The notes: a model not told the origin generated them from the sequence alone. Shown: positions 28,219 to 38,279, counted from the first letter of the stretch. The stretch is 39,507 nucleotides of DNA from Isotricha intestinalis (GCA_023807065.1 JAJJLU010003676.1:1-39507); one strand, 5' to 3'. Made by a program: numbers and translations.

Positions 28219-31200
28219 TTAATCAAAATTATTTTTTCCTAATAAACTTTCTTTTGCTTCAGGAATATTACTTCCACTAATTGTGACAGATAATTGATTA
28301 ATTCGATTCCTTAAAGTATCTCTCTCTTTACTCATTTGAAGATATTTTATAATTCCTCCAACCAGAATAGCAATAGCCAAAAAAAGTAGAGCAAAAACAA
28401 CCCATAGTGGAAATTCTTTACTTTTTCTTGTATTCTCACTTATTTTTATTGATTTATAACCGAAAAATTCTCCTGAAGATTTATCTATTCCATAAATAAG
28501 AATGTCTGAATATATTGGTATATTTTTTATATCATATACAATTTCATCTGATTTTGATTTTTTTTCATATTCAAACTTTGGATTTTCTCTTATTAAAGCA
28601 TAAGTTGTTATATAGTTATTGTTTGATTTTACATTATATATTTTTATATAGTATACGAATTCCTTATCTTTATTTGAAGATTGTATTCCTTTAAATTTAA
28701 GATTTATATCTGTGGTTTGAGATGTTCTATTTATATTAGATAATTTAAATGTTACTGAATTATCTTTTAATGAATTTAAAATTGGTTCTTTTGCTTTATT
28801 CCCTGTAAAATATCTAAATGAAAAATCAAAATCATTGTCTTTATTTTCTTCTCCGATAATTAAATAAATTGATGGGTCATTTGAAGAAATATTCAATAAC
28901 TTTTTTCCTACTCCACTTATTTCTTTAATATCTTTTATTTGATTATTTTTACTATCAACAATTCTGTATTTTCCTTCTGGATTTGATATTTGTAAATCTA
29001 ATAAAAATGAATTACCTTCCTTTGAATATTTTTTTAATAAAAATTGACTAGTTTTTTTTGATGATATACTTCCTGAAAAATAAATTCCTTGAGGAGAAGC
29101 CTCAAATGGACTTCTTGAAGGATAAATTGAAATTCCAGCAGTAACATTATTATATTTCTTGTTTTTATTTAAGGATCTTATTTCAGTGTAAATATAATTT
29201 TGTTTAGTATTCATTAAATTTTTTGAAGTTATAAATACTCTTCCAGTTAATAAATCATTATCAAAGTAACCATTAATTTTTTCACTATCATCAGGGTAAG
29301 AATCTTCTTTTATTTTTAATTTACTCACCATTGTTTCACTAACAATATAAGAAACAATTTGAAAAGTATTTTTTTCATTAGATGCTTGATCAATATTTAA
29401 TAATTTAAATTCAACTAAATAATCTTCATTTCTATCTGGAATTAAAGTATAAAAACCAAATGGGAAATTTTGATGATAATTTAATGTAGTATATTTTCCA
29501 ATTCTTAATTCATCAATATTTCTGAGAGTATTTCTTAAATCATACCAAATTCCAACATAATGTATTTTTGGAGTGTCTATAATCAATTGACTTTCATATC
29601 CCTGAGAATCAAGGAATAACATTTCATTACCTTTTAAATCATATTGATATTCTTTTTTATTAAAAAAATCTTTTAAAACAATTGGTCCATTTCCATCAAT
29701 ATTCATTATTGAAACAATATAATTTTTTCCTCTTTCTAATTTTATAGTCATTTGATTATAAGAAATAGGAAGTAATTGAATAAAAAGGGGAATTGGAATT
29801 GTTTCTTTTGTATAAGTTCTAAAAGTAGATACAAAAGAAATTATATCTGGTTTATTTGATTTTACACCAATAAAAACATAAGATTTTGGATTTAATTCAT
29901 TATCAATTGAAATATAATTTTTATTTAATTGTTCTTTTGTATTTTTATGATTTAATTGTTCAGTAGCTAAAACTTTTTTTTTTAAACAAGTTTCATCATT
30001 TTTACATTCATAATAAGTTTTACTATCAATAATATTAACATATAAAATTAATTCTGAAGTTCCTTCTGAAAAAGCATAAGCAAATAATTCACTTACTGTA
30101 TCATATGAATTCAATGAAATTAAAAAATGACAATAATTATTAGAATCTTTTATTTCACATGTTGTTTCTTTATCTGAATCTATTTCGATAATATGCTGAA
30201 CATTTGTTTTTATAGGACGTACTCTAAATAAATAAGGGGAATTTTTCCCTGTTTCGAAATCTTCTGTTCCAACAGAAATTCTAAAAACCCCTCCTTTAAT
30301 TTTGTTAACACCCTTTAAAAGTTCACAAGTTGAAGAATATTTATCAATTCTTAATATTTGATCTTTTGAAGAAGCTAATATTTTGCATTTAGATTTCATT
30401 GTTGGAATTGAATCATCGTTAAAATTAATAAATAGTGAAGTACTTAATGAATAAAATTCAATTTCAATTCCATCAATATTATCACTAATATATAATGAAT
30501 AAACATCATAATAATTATCAATCATTTTTTGTTCAAGACTTCCAGATATAAATTCATTCATTGATATTGAAACAATACTTTTTTTTAATAATGAAAAATC
30601 AGATTGTGAATAAATTGTCCTTGCATAAATATTAAAATCAAAATAAAATAAATTATCAGAATTACCACTATATTTATCTCTTGAAGCAACTCCAATATAT
30701 AAAATTTTTCCTTCAGAATCACCATCATTTTTGTTACTATATTTTAATTTTTGATTCATTTCATCATAAGGTAATAAATTTGAACTCTTTTCATCAGGTA
30801 ACTCCACATTTAATATGTCTTTATTATATAATTTTCCAAACATAGTTCCACTTCCTCTTTTCATATCTAAAATAATTTCTCCTTCTTCATTATTTAAAAC
30901 TTCCATTGAAAAATAATATATTCTATTTGTAGCAATTGCTTCTCTTCTTAAAACTCCTTTATTTAATATTGAGGTTAATTGTTTTCCTGTATTAACTGAA
31001 AAAGTAATTGGAATTTCATCATCATCTTTCATAGTATTATCAACTAATTTAAAGTGAATATATATTGAACAACCAACATTTTGTTGGCAATTTTGTGATA
31101 ATTGTGAAGCTCCAATTTCTATTATTTTTGATTTGGAAATTTGATATACTTCATCTATCATAAATGTATTCACAAAAACTTTAACTTCAACTAATAATTC

Positions 31201-33408
31201 ATTATCTAAATTTACTTTAATTACTATAGAATTACCAGTCAATAAAGAATAAGGAAATACATATGAAGCAGCTTCATATTTTTTTGATAATGTAATGGTA
31301 AAAGGTGTGTTTTCTCTGACTAAAAATGGAATATTTTCTGTTGCTTCTGAAGCTCCCATATAATAATAACATTTATTTTGATTTTGCTGTTTATAATCTT
31401 TTAACTCTACATTATATGATAATTCTTGATCAAAAAAATGATCTAATGTATTTATTACTTGTTGTATTTCTCCTGAGTTACTTTTTTTTAAAGGAATATT
31501 ACTTTTAAATGTCACATCAATTTCACAATTTAATGGAATGAAATGTGCAAAAAATGTTTTTTCTATTGCATTATTTAAATTATGTTGAATGATATAATTT
31601 TTTTTTTCACCCTTTTTTTCTAAATATTGTAGAAGAAGACCACTTTCTTTTATACTCACTGGATCATCTTTCTCTGATATTATTCTATAAGATAAAACAT
31701 AATAAGAAGACATTACTGCTTTTACGGTTATTTGAATTCTTTCTATTCCTTTTCCTTCAAAAATATATTTTTGAGAATTACCATATTTAATTTTTTTAGG
31801 TGTTCTTTCTTTATCTAAATCAAAAGATAAAGTAGCATCACCTGAATAAATATCAAAATTAATTTCTATTTTTTCTTCATCACTCCCTGAAAAAGAAGTT
31901 TCAACAATAAAATATTTATCAGAACTATCTTTAGGAATATGCTTAGCGAAATTTTCATTTTCTTTTAAAACAATTCCATCATCTTCATCAATATATTCTA
32001 ATGTAATTATACAATTAACTTTTTCACTTTTACATTCAAGAATTGTAACTACTCTATTATGATCAGCCATTGAACTTTCAATAGTAGATTCAATAAATGA
32101 AACATAAGCTCCAAAAGCATATATTAAATCATTTAAATTTTCATAATTTGAAGTATTTGATATATCTAATTTACAATATGGAAAAGTTATACATTTACCT
32201 TGTCTGACATTAACAATACCTTGTTTAACAACCAAAACTGAATAAGTTTTTGATTTTGATTTTCTAGCATGTCGGTAAAATCTTTGTCCTTTTGGATATA
32301 TTTTGTCTATATATCTATTTCCTTCATATAATGGTTCTACTATACTATCAATTGCATTTTCTGAATTTTGGTCTATAAATTGGAAAAAAAATGCTTGTTT
32401 TATTGTATCTACGATTTCTTCACTTTTATTTGTTTTTTCTAATGATTTAAAACATAAAAAATCACCTTCTTTTAATTCATTTTTTTCAAAAATTTCATAA
32501 TGACTTGTCAAATATCCAAAATTTATAATTTTATTATTTATCCTAATTTGTAATGCATAAGTATTAATAAGCCTTAATTGATATTCTCTGTTTGTTTTAA
32601 TATTAACTAAAGAAACACATTCTTCAAGCAAAAAATCATCATCTGTTTTAGTTTTAACTGAATAAAAAGCCGGTTCTCCCATTTTATAAGATGATTGATA
32701 TAAAACTCTTGTAGTAAATCTCATATATGCATTATCATTACCTTTCAATATTATAATATATTCTGACACATTTGGATTATCTCCAATATTTATAATTAAA
32801 GAAGAATCTGTGGTGTATTTATAATCATTAATTAATAGATTTTGATTTCCTGTTTTTAATTCCTTAAAACTATTGTTTTCATAATATCCAACCACAAAGT
32901 TACTAAATTCAAGTTGTGGACTTAATAGAAAAAATTGAAGTTTTTCACAAAAAAATGGCTTTATAGAAACAACATATTCTTCACCTCCTATAAATTCAAA
33001 ATGATCATTATTACTTAAATCAATTACATTTTTGGTATAATAAAATAAATATCCTTGACATTTTTCCCTAGGACATTTAATTGTAATATAATAATCTTTT
33101 GATTTTTTTGTTTTTACCACTAAATTATTTTCAATATATAGATTTGAAGCAAATTGGTAATTTTTTTCATTTGCTTCTTGTTCATAATTCAACAAAATAT
33201 CCATTTGAATAAAATTATTATCATCTTCTGTTTTTGTTTTAAATATTGCATATTCTAAATCAGACTTGACTTCAACATGATATGAAAATGTATTTGCATC
33301 TAATAATTGTATTCTTTCTACTTCCTCTTTGACTTCTATATTTATGTAATTTGAACACACAAATGTTAAAGTCATAAGGAAGAGTATTAGTTTTGGGTTA
33401 TTTAACAT
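28219..33408 (-). CDS. Large type I membrane protein with Cys-pair beta-rich ectodomain
   Basis: 1,729 residues. The N-terminus has a signal peptide (LILFLMTLTFVCS, cleavage near residue 19). A single membrane helix at about 1667-1690 (WVVFALLFLAIAILVGG) is followed by a short cytosolic tail of about 40 residues with a charged, possibly coiled segment. The ectodomain of about 1,640 residues is rich in Tyr, Asn, Ser and alternating hydrophobic residues typical of beta sandwiches, with several N-x-S/T sites. Closely spaced Cys pairs, each leading into a beta-like strand, recur at about 112/117, 406/412, 459/466, 774/780, 1084/1093 and 1135/1141, which suggests degenerate repeats. I do not recognise the family. 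A surface, secretory-pathway or receptor role is plausible but unproven. The start is the first ATG; the stop is TAA. It is transcribed away from the pyruvate kinase gene. Confidence 0.8.
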   Translation of the reverse strand: MLNNPKLILFLMTLTFVCSNYINIEVKEEVERIQLLDANTFSYHVEVKSDLEYAIFKTKTEDDNNFIQMDILLNYEQEANEKNYQFASNLYIENNLVVKTKKSKDYYITIKCPREKCQGYLFYYTKNVIDLSNNDHFEFIGGEEYVVSIKPFFCEKLQFFLLSPQLEFSNFVVGYYENNSFKELKTGNQNLLINDYKYTTDSSLIINIGDNPNVSEYIIILKGNDNAYMRFTTRVLYQSSYKMGEPAFYSVKTKTDDDFLLEECVSLVNIKTNREYQLRLINTYALQIRINNKIINFGYLTSHYEIFEKNELKEGDFLCFKSLEKTNKSEEIVDTIKQAFFFQFIDQNSENAIDSIVEPLYEGNRYIDKIYPKGQRFYRHARKSKSKTYSVLVVKQGIVNVRQGKCITFPYCKLDISNTSNYENLNDLIYAFGAYVSFIESTIESSMADHNRVVTILECKSEKVNCIITLEYIDEDDGIVLKENENFAKHIPKDSSDKYFIVETSFSGSDEEKIEINFDIYSGDATLSFDLDKERTPKKIKYGNSQKYIFEGKGIERIQITVKAVMSSYYVLSYRIISEKDDPVSIKESGLLLQYLEKKGEKKNYIIQHNLNNAIEKTFFAHFIPLNCEIDVTFKSNIPLKKSNSGEIQQVINTLDHFFDQELSYNVELKDYKQQNQNKCYYYMGASEATENIPFLVRENTPFTITLSKKYEAASYVFPYSLLTGNSIVIKVNLDNELLVEVKVFVNTFMIDEVYQISKSKIIEIGASQLSQNCQQNVGCSIYIHFKLVDNTMKDDDEIPITFSVNTGKQLTSILNKGVLRREAIATNRIYYFSMEVLNNEEGEIILDMKRGSGTMFGKLYNKDILNVELPDEKSSNLLPYDEMNQKLKYSNKNDGDSEGKILYIGVASRDKYSGNSDNLFYFDFNIYARTIYSQSDFSLLKKSIVSISMNEFISGSLEQKMIDNYYDVYSLYISDNIDGIEIEFYSLSTSLFINFNDDSIPTMKSKCKILASSKDQILRIDKYSSTCELLKGVNKIKGGVFRISVGTEDFETGKNSPYLFRVRPIKTNVQHIIEIDSDKETTCEIKDSNNYCHFLISLNSYDTVSELFAYAFSEGTSELILYVNIIDSKTYYECKNDETCLKKKVLATEQLNHKNTKEQLNKNYISIDNELNPKSYVFIGVKSNKPDIISFVSTFRTYTKETIPIPLFIQLLPISYNQMTIKLERGKNYIVSIMNIDGNGPIVLKDFFNKKEYQYDLKGNEMLFLDSQGYESQLIIDTPKIHYVGIWYDLRNTLRNIDELRIGKYTTLNYHQNFPFGFYTLIPDRNEDYLVEFKLLNIDQASNEKNTFQIVSYIVSETMVSKLKIKEDSYPDDSEKINGYFDNDLLTGRVFITSKNLMNTKQNYIYTEIRSLNKNKKYNNVTAGISIYPSRSPFEASPQGIYFSGSISSKKTSQFLLKKYSKEGNSFLLDLQISNPEGKYRIVDSKNNQIKDIKEISGVGKKLLNISSNDPSIYLIIGEENKDNDFDFSFRYFTGNKAKEPILNSLKDNSVTFKLSNINRTSQTTDINLKFKGIQSSNKDKEFVYYIKIYNVKSNNNYITTYALIRENPKFEYEKKSKSDEIVYDIKNIPIYSDILIYGIDKSSGEFFGYKSIKISENTRKSKEFPLWVVFALLFLAIAILVGGIIKYLQMSKERDTLRNRINQLSVTISGSNIPEAKESLLGKNNFD

Positions 33409-33603
33409 TTACTTTCTTTATTTTTAATTAAATTTTTTTAAAGATATATAGTTTAATAATAAGATTATGGAAAATTTTTATCAAATTTTAAACTAATTGT
33501 AAAAAAATAAATTATTAATTTAAATAAAATTAATAATTAATCTAAATAAAAAACTCAGAAAAATAAATAAAATACTTTATTAATTTATATTATACAAAAG
33601 CAA
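33409..33603. promoter_or_regulatory. Shared divergent intergenic region
   Basis: The 195 bases between the oppositely transcribed membrane protein and pyruvate kinase genes must carry both 5' flanks. The sequence is almost pure A/T. No individual promoter element can be identified, and the call rests on gene layout only. Confidence 0.4.
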
Positions 33604-35160
33604 ATGATAGACAAAAAAGAAATTGAAATGAACTTAAAGAAAAAAACAAAAATTTGTGCAACGTTGGGACCAGCATCAAATAATCCAAAAACAATATTAG
33701 AACTCTATAATTCTGGAGCAAATATGTTTCGATTAAATTTTTCTCATGGTTCATATGAATGGCATGAAAAAATAATAAAAGATATCAGATCTTTAAATAT
33801 TCCAGTTGCAATTATGATGGATACAAAAGGCCCTGAAATTCGAACTGGAGAAATTAAAAATGGTATTTCTGTGAAAGAGGGTGATAAAATAATTTTAACT
33901 ATTAAAGATGGAATTTATGAAGAAACTAATAAAATTAGTGTTTCTTACAAAGGATTTATTAATGATGTTAATGAAGGAGATTTAATTACTATTGATTCTG
34001 GAAAAGCAATTGCTAAAGCAATTAAAAAACAAAACGAAGATATTGAATTTGAAATAATTGAAGGTAAATGTAAAATAACAACAAAAAGACATATTAATTT
34101 AAAAGGGAAACCAGTAAATCTACCAACATTATCTTCAGAAGATTATAAAGATATTGATTTTGCCTTAAGTCAAAATGTAGAATGTTTAGCTTTGAGTTTT
34201 GTGCGAAATGAAAAAGATATAAAAGAAGCAAAAGATTATATAAAATCAAAAGGAAAAAAATGTGAAATATATTCTAAAATAGAAAGTTATGAATCAACAA
34301 TTAATTTAGAGTCAATAATAGAAAATTCAGATGGAATAATTTTTGCAAGAGGTGATTTAGCATGTGAAACATCTTTTGAAGATTTACCGGTGTTGCAAAA
34401 AAAAGTATGTTCCTTATGTTCATATTATAATAAACCAATATGTATAGCAACACAAATGTTAATATCAATGAAGGAAAATTACCGTCCAACAAGAGCAGAA
34501 ATATCTGATGTTGCAAATTCTGTTTTTGATGGTGTTGATAGTGTTATGACAAGTGATGAAACTGCAGAAGGAAAAAGACCAGTTCACACCATTAATACTA
34601 TGAGTAAGATATTAAAAGAAACTGAAATGAATTTATATTCTAATTGTGATAGACCTGATTGTGATGACTGCTTTGGAATTGTTCATCGTGGGAGAATCAT
34701 GAGAAGTGGATTTGAAACTATTACTTTTATGAGACAAAAAAAAATTGAGAAAACTAAAAAAAAAATTACTTTAAAAAGGAAATTCAGTTGTAATGGTTTG
34801 AATATGAGAAAAAATTCATTTGTTGAAAATATGATTAATATATTACCTTTCATCACTGATGATTTAGATTGTATTATTACTATTAATAATTTTGATGATG
34901 GAGAATATATGAAAAATGTTAGTGCTAGTAGAATAAATATTCCAATGTTTGCTTTTTGTAATAATGAAAGTTTGGCTAATTTATTAAATTTTGTTTGGAA
35001 TGTTAGAAGTATTTATGACAAAAGAATTCAAAATGATTTTTTTAAAAATATTGAAATTATTGATGAATTTATTGAAGAAAATTTAATGAAGAAATATTTA
35101 TTAATTGCTGATTTAACTCCTGATGGAAAAAATACAATGATTCAGGTAAGGACAATTTAA
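33604..35160 (+). CDS. Pyruvate kinase, divergent
   Basis: 518 residues, usual length for the family. It would transfer phosphate from phosphoenolpyruvate to ADP, the last step of glycolysis, in the cytosol. Visible motifs: KICATLGPAS (16-25); FRLNFSHG (42-49) with the K+/nucleotide-site residues R43, N45, S47 and H48; DTKGPEIRTG (73-82); a B domain (about 85-160); the catalytic lysine and metal glutamate in SKIE (K225, E227); ARGDLACE (248-255) with metal-binding D251; and ATQML (282-286). Oddities: the canonical GDLG-V-E is GDLA-C-E, and LSGETA is TSDETA (316-321) with Asp for Gly. The C-terminal domain carries a Lys-rich insert, and the usual T-x-S-G-x-[ST] effector loop reads NNFDDGEY. 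The unspliced frame ends NTMIQVRTI, like the last beta strand of other pyruvate kinases. A GTAAGG...TTTCAG stretch (35146-35177) could be an intron changing the last residues. The family is sure; normal activity is not. Confidence 0.9.
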   Translation: MIDKKEIEMNLKKKTKICATLGPASNNPKTILELYNSGANMFRLNFSHGSYEWHEKIIKDIRSLNIPVAIMMDTKGPEIRTGEIKNGISVKEGDKIILTIKDGIYEETNKISVSYKGFINDVNEGDLITIDSGKAIAKAIKKQNEDIEFEIIEGKCKITTKRHINLKGKPVNLPTLSSEDYKDIDFALSQNVECLALSFVRNEKDIKEAKDYIKSKGKKCEIYSKIESYESTINLESIIENSDGIIFARGDLACETSFEDLPVLQKKVCSLCSYYNKPICIATQMLISMKENYRPTRAEISDVANSVFDGVDSVMTSDETAEGKRPVHTINTMSKILKETEMNLYSNCDRPDCDDCFGIVHRGRIMRSGFETITFMRQKKIEKTKKKITLKRKFSCNGLNMRKNSFVENMINILPFITDDLDCIITINNFDDGEYMKNVSASRINIPMFAFCNNESLANLLNFVWNVRSIYDKRIQNDFFKNIEIIDEFIEENLMKKYLLIADLTPDGKNTMIQVRTI

Positions 35161-35317
35161 ATTATATTTTGTTTCAGATATTTTAATTATTTATAATGAC
35201 TTTAAATTTTAGTTTTTTAAAATATATTTTTAAAAATATTTACATTTATAAATTTATAATTGATAATTATTTACAATTTCTATATTGAAATACTATATTA
35301 TATTTAATATTTATGTT

Positions 35318-36193
35318 TTAACATTGTTCATTAAATTTTGATGAAAGTTCATTCATTTTTTTTTTCCCCTTTTGAATTAAATCAACAAGTAAAAAATGAA
35401 TATGTTCAGGTCCTTCTAAATCTTTTTCAATATTAATATCATTAATAATTCCATTAAAACTTGTATTATTTATATTTAAATTATATTTCTTTTTTAGTTT
35501 TTCTAAGTTATTATTTGATAAACTAATATTTAAAATTTTAGAATTACTATATTCTATTTTTTTTTTATTTCTTTCATTTAATACTAAACTTGAACATCTT
35601 ATTTTTTTAAACATTGAATTTTTAAATTTTTTCTGGAATATATTTTCAAATTCTAAATTTGATTTGGATTTATCTTTATTTAATTTTATAAATTGTTTAA
35701 CACTCTTTAGTTTTGATACAGATTTTTTAGTATTAAATAATTTATTTCTTTCAATTTCTATTACTTTAAAACTAAAATTTTTATTTGAATATTTATTAAA
35801 ATGTTGTGGAAAAAAAGTTTGATTTAAATTTTTTTTTAATTTAAATTTAGTATTTTCATTTGTCTTTTTTTTCCTTTGAAAACAATTTTTTAGATTTTTA
35901 TTGTTATTAATTTTAAAAATATTTTTATTTTTTTCACCAACATTTATGTTATGAAAAGAGTAATTAAAACTGTATTTTATATTTTTATAATCTTTTTCTG
36001 AATTATTACTTTTTAAAATTTTTTTTTCATGATTTCTTGTTTTAAATTTAAATGATGAAACTTTTTGTAAAAATTTATCTTTAATTGATTCTTGAATATT
36101 TGTAGTACTTGAAGATTTAATTAAATGATTATTTATATTTCTTCTTGTTAATGAAGTATTATTTCTATTTGTTGCTGTTGTTGTAGAACTCAT
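35318..36193 (-). CDS. Basic Asn/Lys/Ser-rich hypothetical protein
   Basis: 291 residues, strongly basic (many Lys and Asn), with a Ser/Thr/Asn-rich start (MSSTTTATNRNNTS) and no membrane segment or signal. Most of it looks disordered. The last 35 residues are different: an acidic-to-amphipathic block around GPEHIHFLLVDLIQKGKKKM (about 260-279) that could be a short helical interaction motif. The family is not recognised. It lies tail-to-tail with pyruvate kinase (157 bp apart) and about 100 bp downstream of the SPPL-like gene on the same strand. TAA stop. The frame is long for DNA this rich in A/T, which favours a real gene. Confidence 0.65.
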   Translation of the reverse strand: MSSTTTATNRNNTSLTRRNINNHLIKSSSTTNIQESIKDKFLQKVSSFKFKTRNHEKKILKSNNSEKDYKNIKYSFNYSFHNINVGEKNKNIFKINNNKNLKNCFQRKKKTNENTKFKLKKNLNQTFFPQHFNKYSNKNFSFKVIEIERNKLFNTKKSVSKLKSVKQFIKLNKDKSKSNLEFENIFQKKFKNSMFKKIRCSSLVLNERNKKKIEYSNSKILNISLSNNNLEKLKKKYNLNINNTSFNGIINDINIEKDLEGPEHIHFLLVDLIQKGKKKMNELSSKFNEQC

Positions 36194-36292
36194 ATTTATT
36201 TATTTTTTGTATTACATAAAAAATTTTCTACATGAATATTAAATTTTAAAATAATTGTATATTAAAATATTTTTAAAATAATAAATATTTAA

Positions 36293-37939
36293 TCATTTTT
36301 CTAATTTTTCTTTATTTTTCTCTTGAGGACTAAAATTGTCAGGTCCTGCATTTTTTAAATCAACGTTTGAAAAAATTCCACTGTAATGATTAGGAGTAGT
36401 ATAAAAATTGAAATCATCTTCATTGTCCCTTTCAAAAATAATATCTTGTTTTTCTTTTCTTTGTTCTTCTAAGTCAAAAAATATCCAAGTTTCTTTTTTA
36501 ATAACAGAATAAATAATTACAGAAAGAATTGAAAATAAACTAGGTAACATATGCATTGGAGGAGCAAATCTAAAACAATAAAACAATAATAAATTAAATA
36601 ATAACCCAATATATGAAGCATATAAAGAAATATTAAAATATTTTTCAGATAAAATTGCTGAGTTTTCACAATATCTTATAATAAATCCACACATTATATT
36701 ATCTACAATTGAAAAAAAATATATTTCATCATATGGTGATTTTATAAAGTCTGGTAAAATAAATCTTATTGGAATATTGATCATTAACTTTGTTGTTATA
36801 TTATATACTGTATTAGAACTTAAAGTAGGTATTCCATCTATATAAAATAAAAATGCACATTGATATATAAATACTACTAAAAACATTAATATCACAAAAT
36901 AAAAACTTTGCCAATTTATTTTATGTTCACTAAAATATATAATGATAAATACTATACAATTATTTAAAATTATTTGAGTATAAAATCTATAATTTTCAGA
37001 GATGAACCAAAAAAAATATATTAATATACTTAAACAATATGTAATTATATTTGACATTTCAAATTTTATTGTTTTTATATAAAATTCTTTTTGTTCTAAT
37101 TTATAAGTTATTTTTGGGATCAATATTTTAAAAATAGATTTTATAAAAGATTTAATGCATATTATACTCATTAGAGAAGAAAAAATAAATGATATTATTT
37201 TAATATATCCTATGATTATAAAAAATAAAATTATGACTAAAATAAGTGAAGATATCATAAAAATATTTTCAGCATTTTTGGTTTGCATGATTTCTTGGAT
37301 ATTAATTTGTACAAAATTCATTGAATTAATTAAAAAATCATGCCTACATAAAAAAATTATAATAATAAATGAAATGACTAAAAAAAAATAAGTAAAATTA
37401 GGTTTATTTTTATATGTGGTCTCACAAATTTTTTTATATAAAAATTGAGTTTTGATATTCTTATGCTCTCCAGTAATATTTAAAGATATTTTAATATCAT
37501 CCCATTTTCTTATACAATTATATTCAATAATAAAATCAAAACTATCACCTTGTTCTAACAAATAAGGAACTTTAATAGAAAATAATTTAGGATTTAAATA
37601 TTTGTTTCCGTGAGTTGAACTAACTTCTACATTATTAATTAAAATTGCAGATTTTGTTATTTGAGTATTATCTTTGAATTCTATGTTAAATATTCTTCTT
37701 TTTGTACCTGATTTTTCATAAGTTTTCTCAAAAATTTGAGATGACATTACATCTAAATTATCTCTCCATGAGTCAGATATTATACAATTTGATAATATTC
37801 TATGATTATCTGTAGTTATCTCTAGATCACATAAATTAATTTCTTTTTTATATTCTAAGATATTATTTTCTTCAAGTATCGATTGAAATAAATGAATTTT
37901 AGTTAATGAAAATAAAACCATAAAAAAGAAAATATTCAT
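36293..37939 (-). CDS. SPPL2-like presenilin-fold protein, predicted inactive protease
   Basis: 548 residues. The layout follows signal-peptide-peptidase-like 2 proteins: a signal peptide (about 1-18), an extracytosolic domain (about 19-180), then about nine hydrophobic helices from residue 185 and a short polar tail. The stretch 335-490 aligns with the SPPL catalytic half. FLVVFIYQCAFLFY (about 353-366) stands where the family has LxxLFxYDIFFVF; FFSIVDNIMCGFIIRYC (408-424) stands for FSLLGFGDILVPGLLVAYC; and APPMHMLP (459-466) stands near QPALLYLVP, followed by the usual helix and W-x-FF. The first catalytic aspartate is Gln360 and GxGD is SIVD (only D413 is kept). The PAL motif is lost. SPPLs cleave type II membrane segments in endosomes and the secretory pathway; this one probably cannot. 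The stop is TGA, which shows TGA is a stop codon here. The alternative is an unrelated polytopic protein, but the helix order and the neighbouring residues argue against it. Confidence 0.62.
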   Translation of the reverse strand: MNIFFFMVLFSLTKIHLFQSILEENNILEYKKEINLCDLEITTDNHRILSNCIISDSWRDNLDVMSSQIFEKTYEKSGTKRRIFNIEFKDNTQITKSAILINNVEVSSTHGNKYLNPKLFSIKVPYLLEQGDSFDFIIEYNCIRKWDDIKISLNITGEHKNIKTQFLYKKICETTYKNKPNFTYFFLVISFIIIIFLCRHDFLINSMNFVQINIQEIMQTKNAENIFMISSLILVIILFFIIIGYIKIISFIFSSLMSIICIKSFIKSIFKILIPKITYKLEQKEFYIKTIKFEMSNIITYCLSILIYFFWFISENYRFYTQIILNNCIVFIIIYFSEHKINWQSFYFVILMFLVVFIYQCAFLFYIDGIPTLSSNTVYNITTKLMINIPIRFILPDFIKSPYDEIYFFSIVDNIMCGFIIRYCENSAILSEKYFNISLYASYIGLLFNLLLFYCFRFAPPMHMLPSLFSILSVIIYSVIKKETWIFFDLEEQRKEKQDIIFERDNEDDFNFYTTPNHYSGIFSNVDLKNAGPDNFSPQEKNKEKLEK

Positions 37940-38279
37940 TTTTTTCTTAAAACAAAAAATTCAATATATACAATAATAATATATTAATAAAATATATTAT
38001 ATTAAAATATTATAAAATTTTAAATAATTAAACTTATTATATTCAATAAATTATATTTCCTTAATTCTAAATTAATATAATCTCTAAATAAAAGATATGA
38101 TATAAATTACAATATTCCTTTTTTCTTATGAAGAAAATCATATAGTTTAGTATAATAAGATTATAAAAATTATAATTTTTTTAAATAATTTTATACAAAT
38201 TTTTTTTGTTTTTTCATGATAGATTGATTGTTATTATTTTTTGAAAAAAATAAAAGTTTTAGGATTCATTTATTTTTGT
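37940..38279. other. AT-rich spacer upstream of the SPPL-like gene
   Basis: No frame on either strand and no recognisable element. It holds the promoter side of the SPPL-like gene and the decayed end of the RING-E3 relic to its right. Confidence 0.45.

Noticed and set aside
31326..32500. Forward ORFs (60 and 65 residues) opposite the 1,729-residue protein
   Set aside because: They are antisense shadows of an intact long frame with no motif or start context of their own.
37155..37391. 78-residue forward ORF opposite the SPPL-like gene
   Set aside because: Its hydrophobic content is explained by the membrane helices encoded on the other strand.
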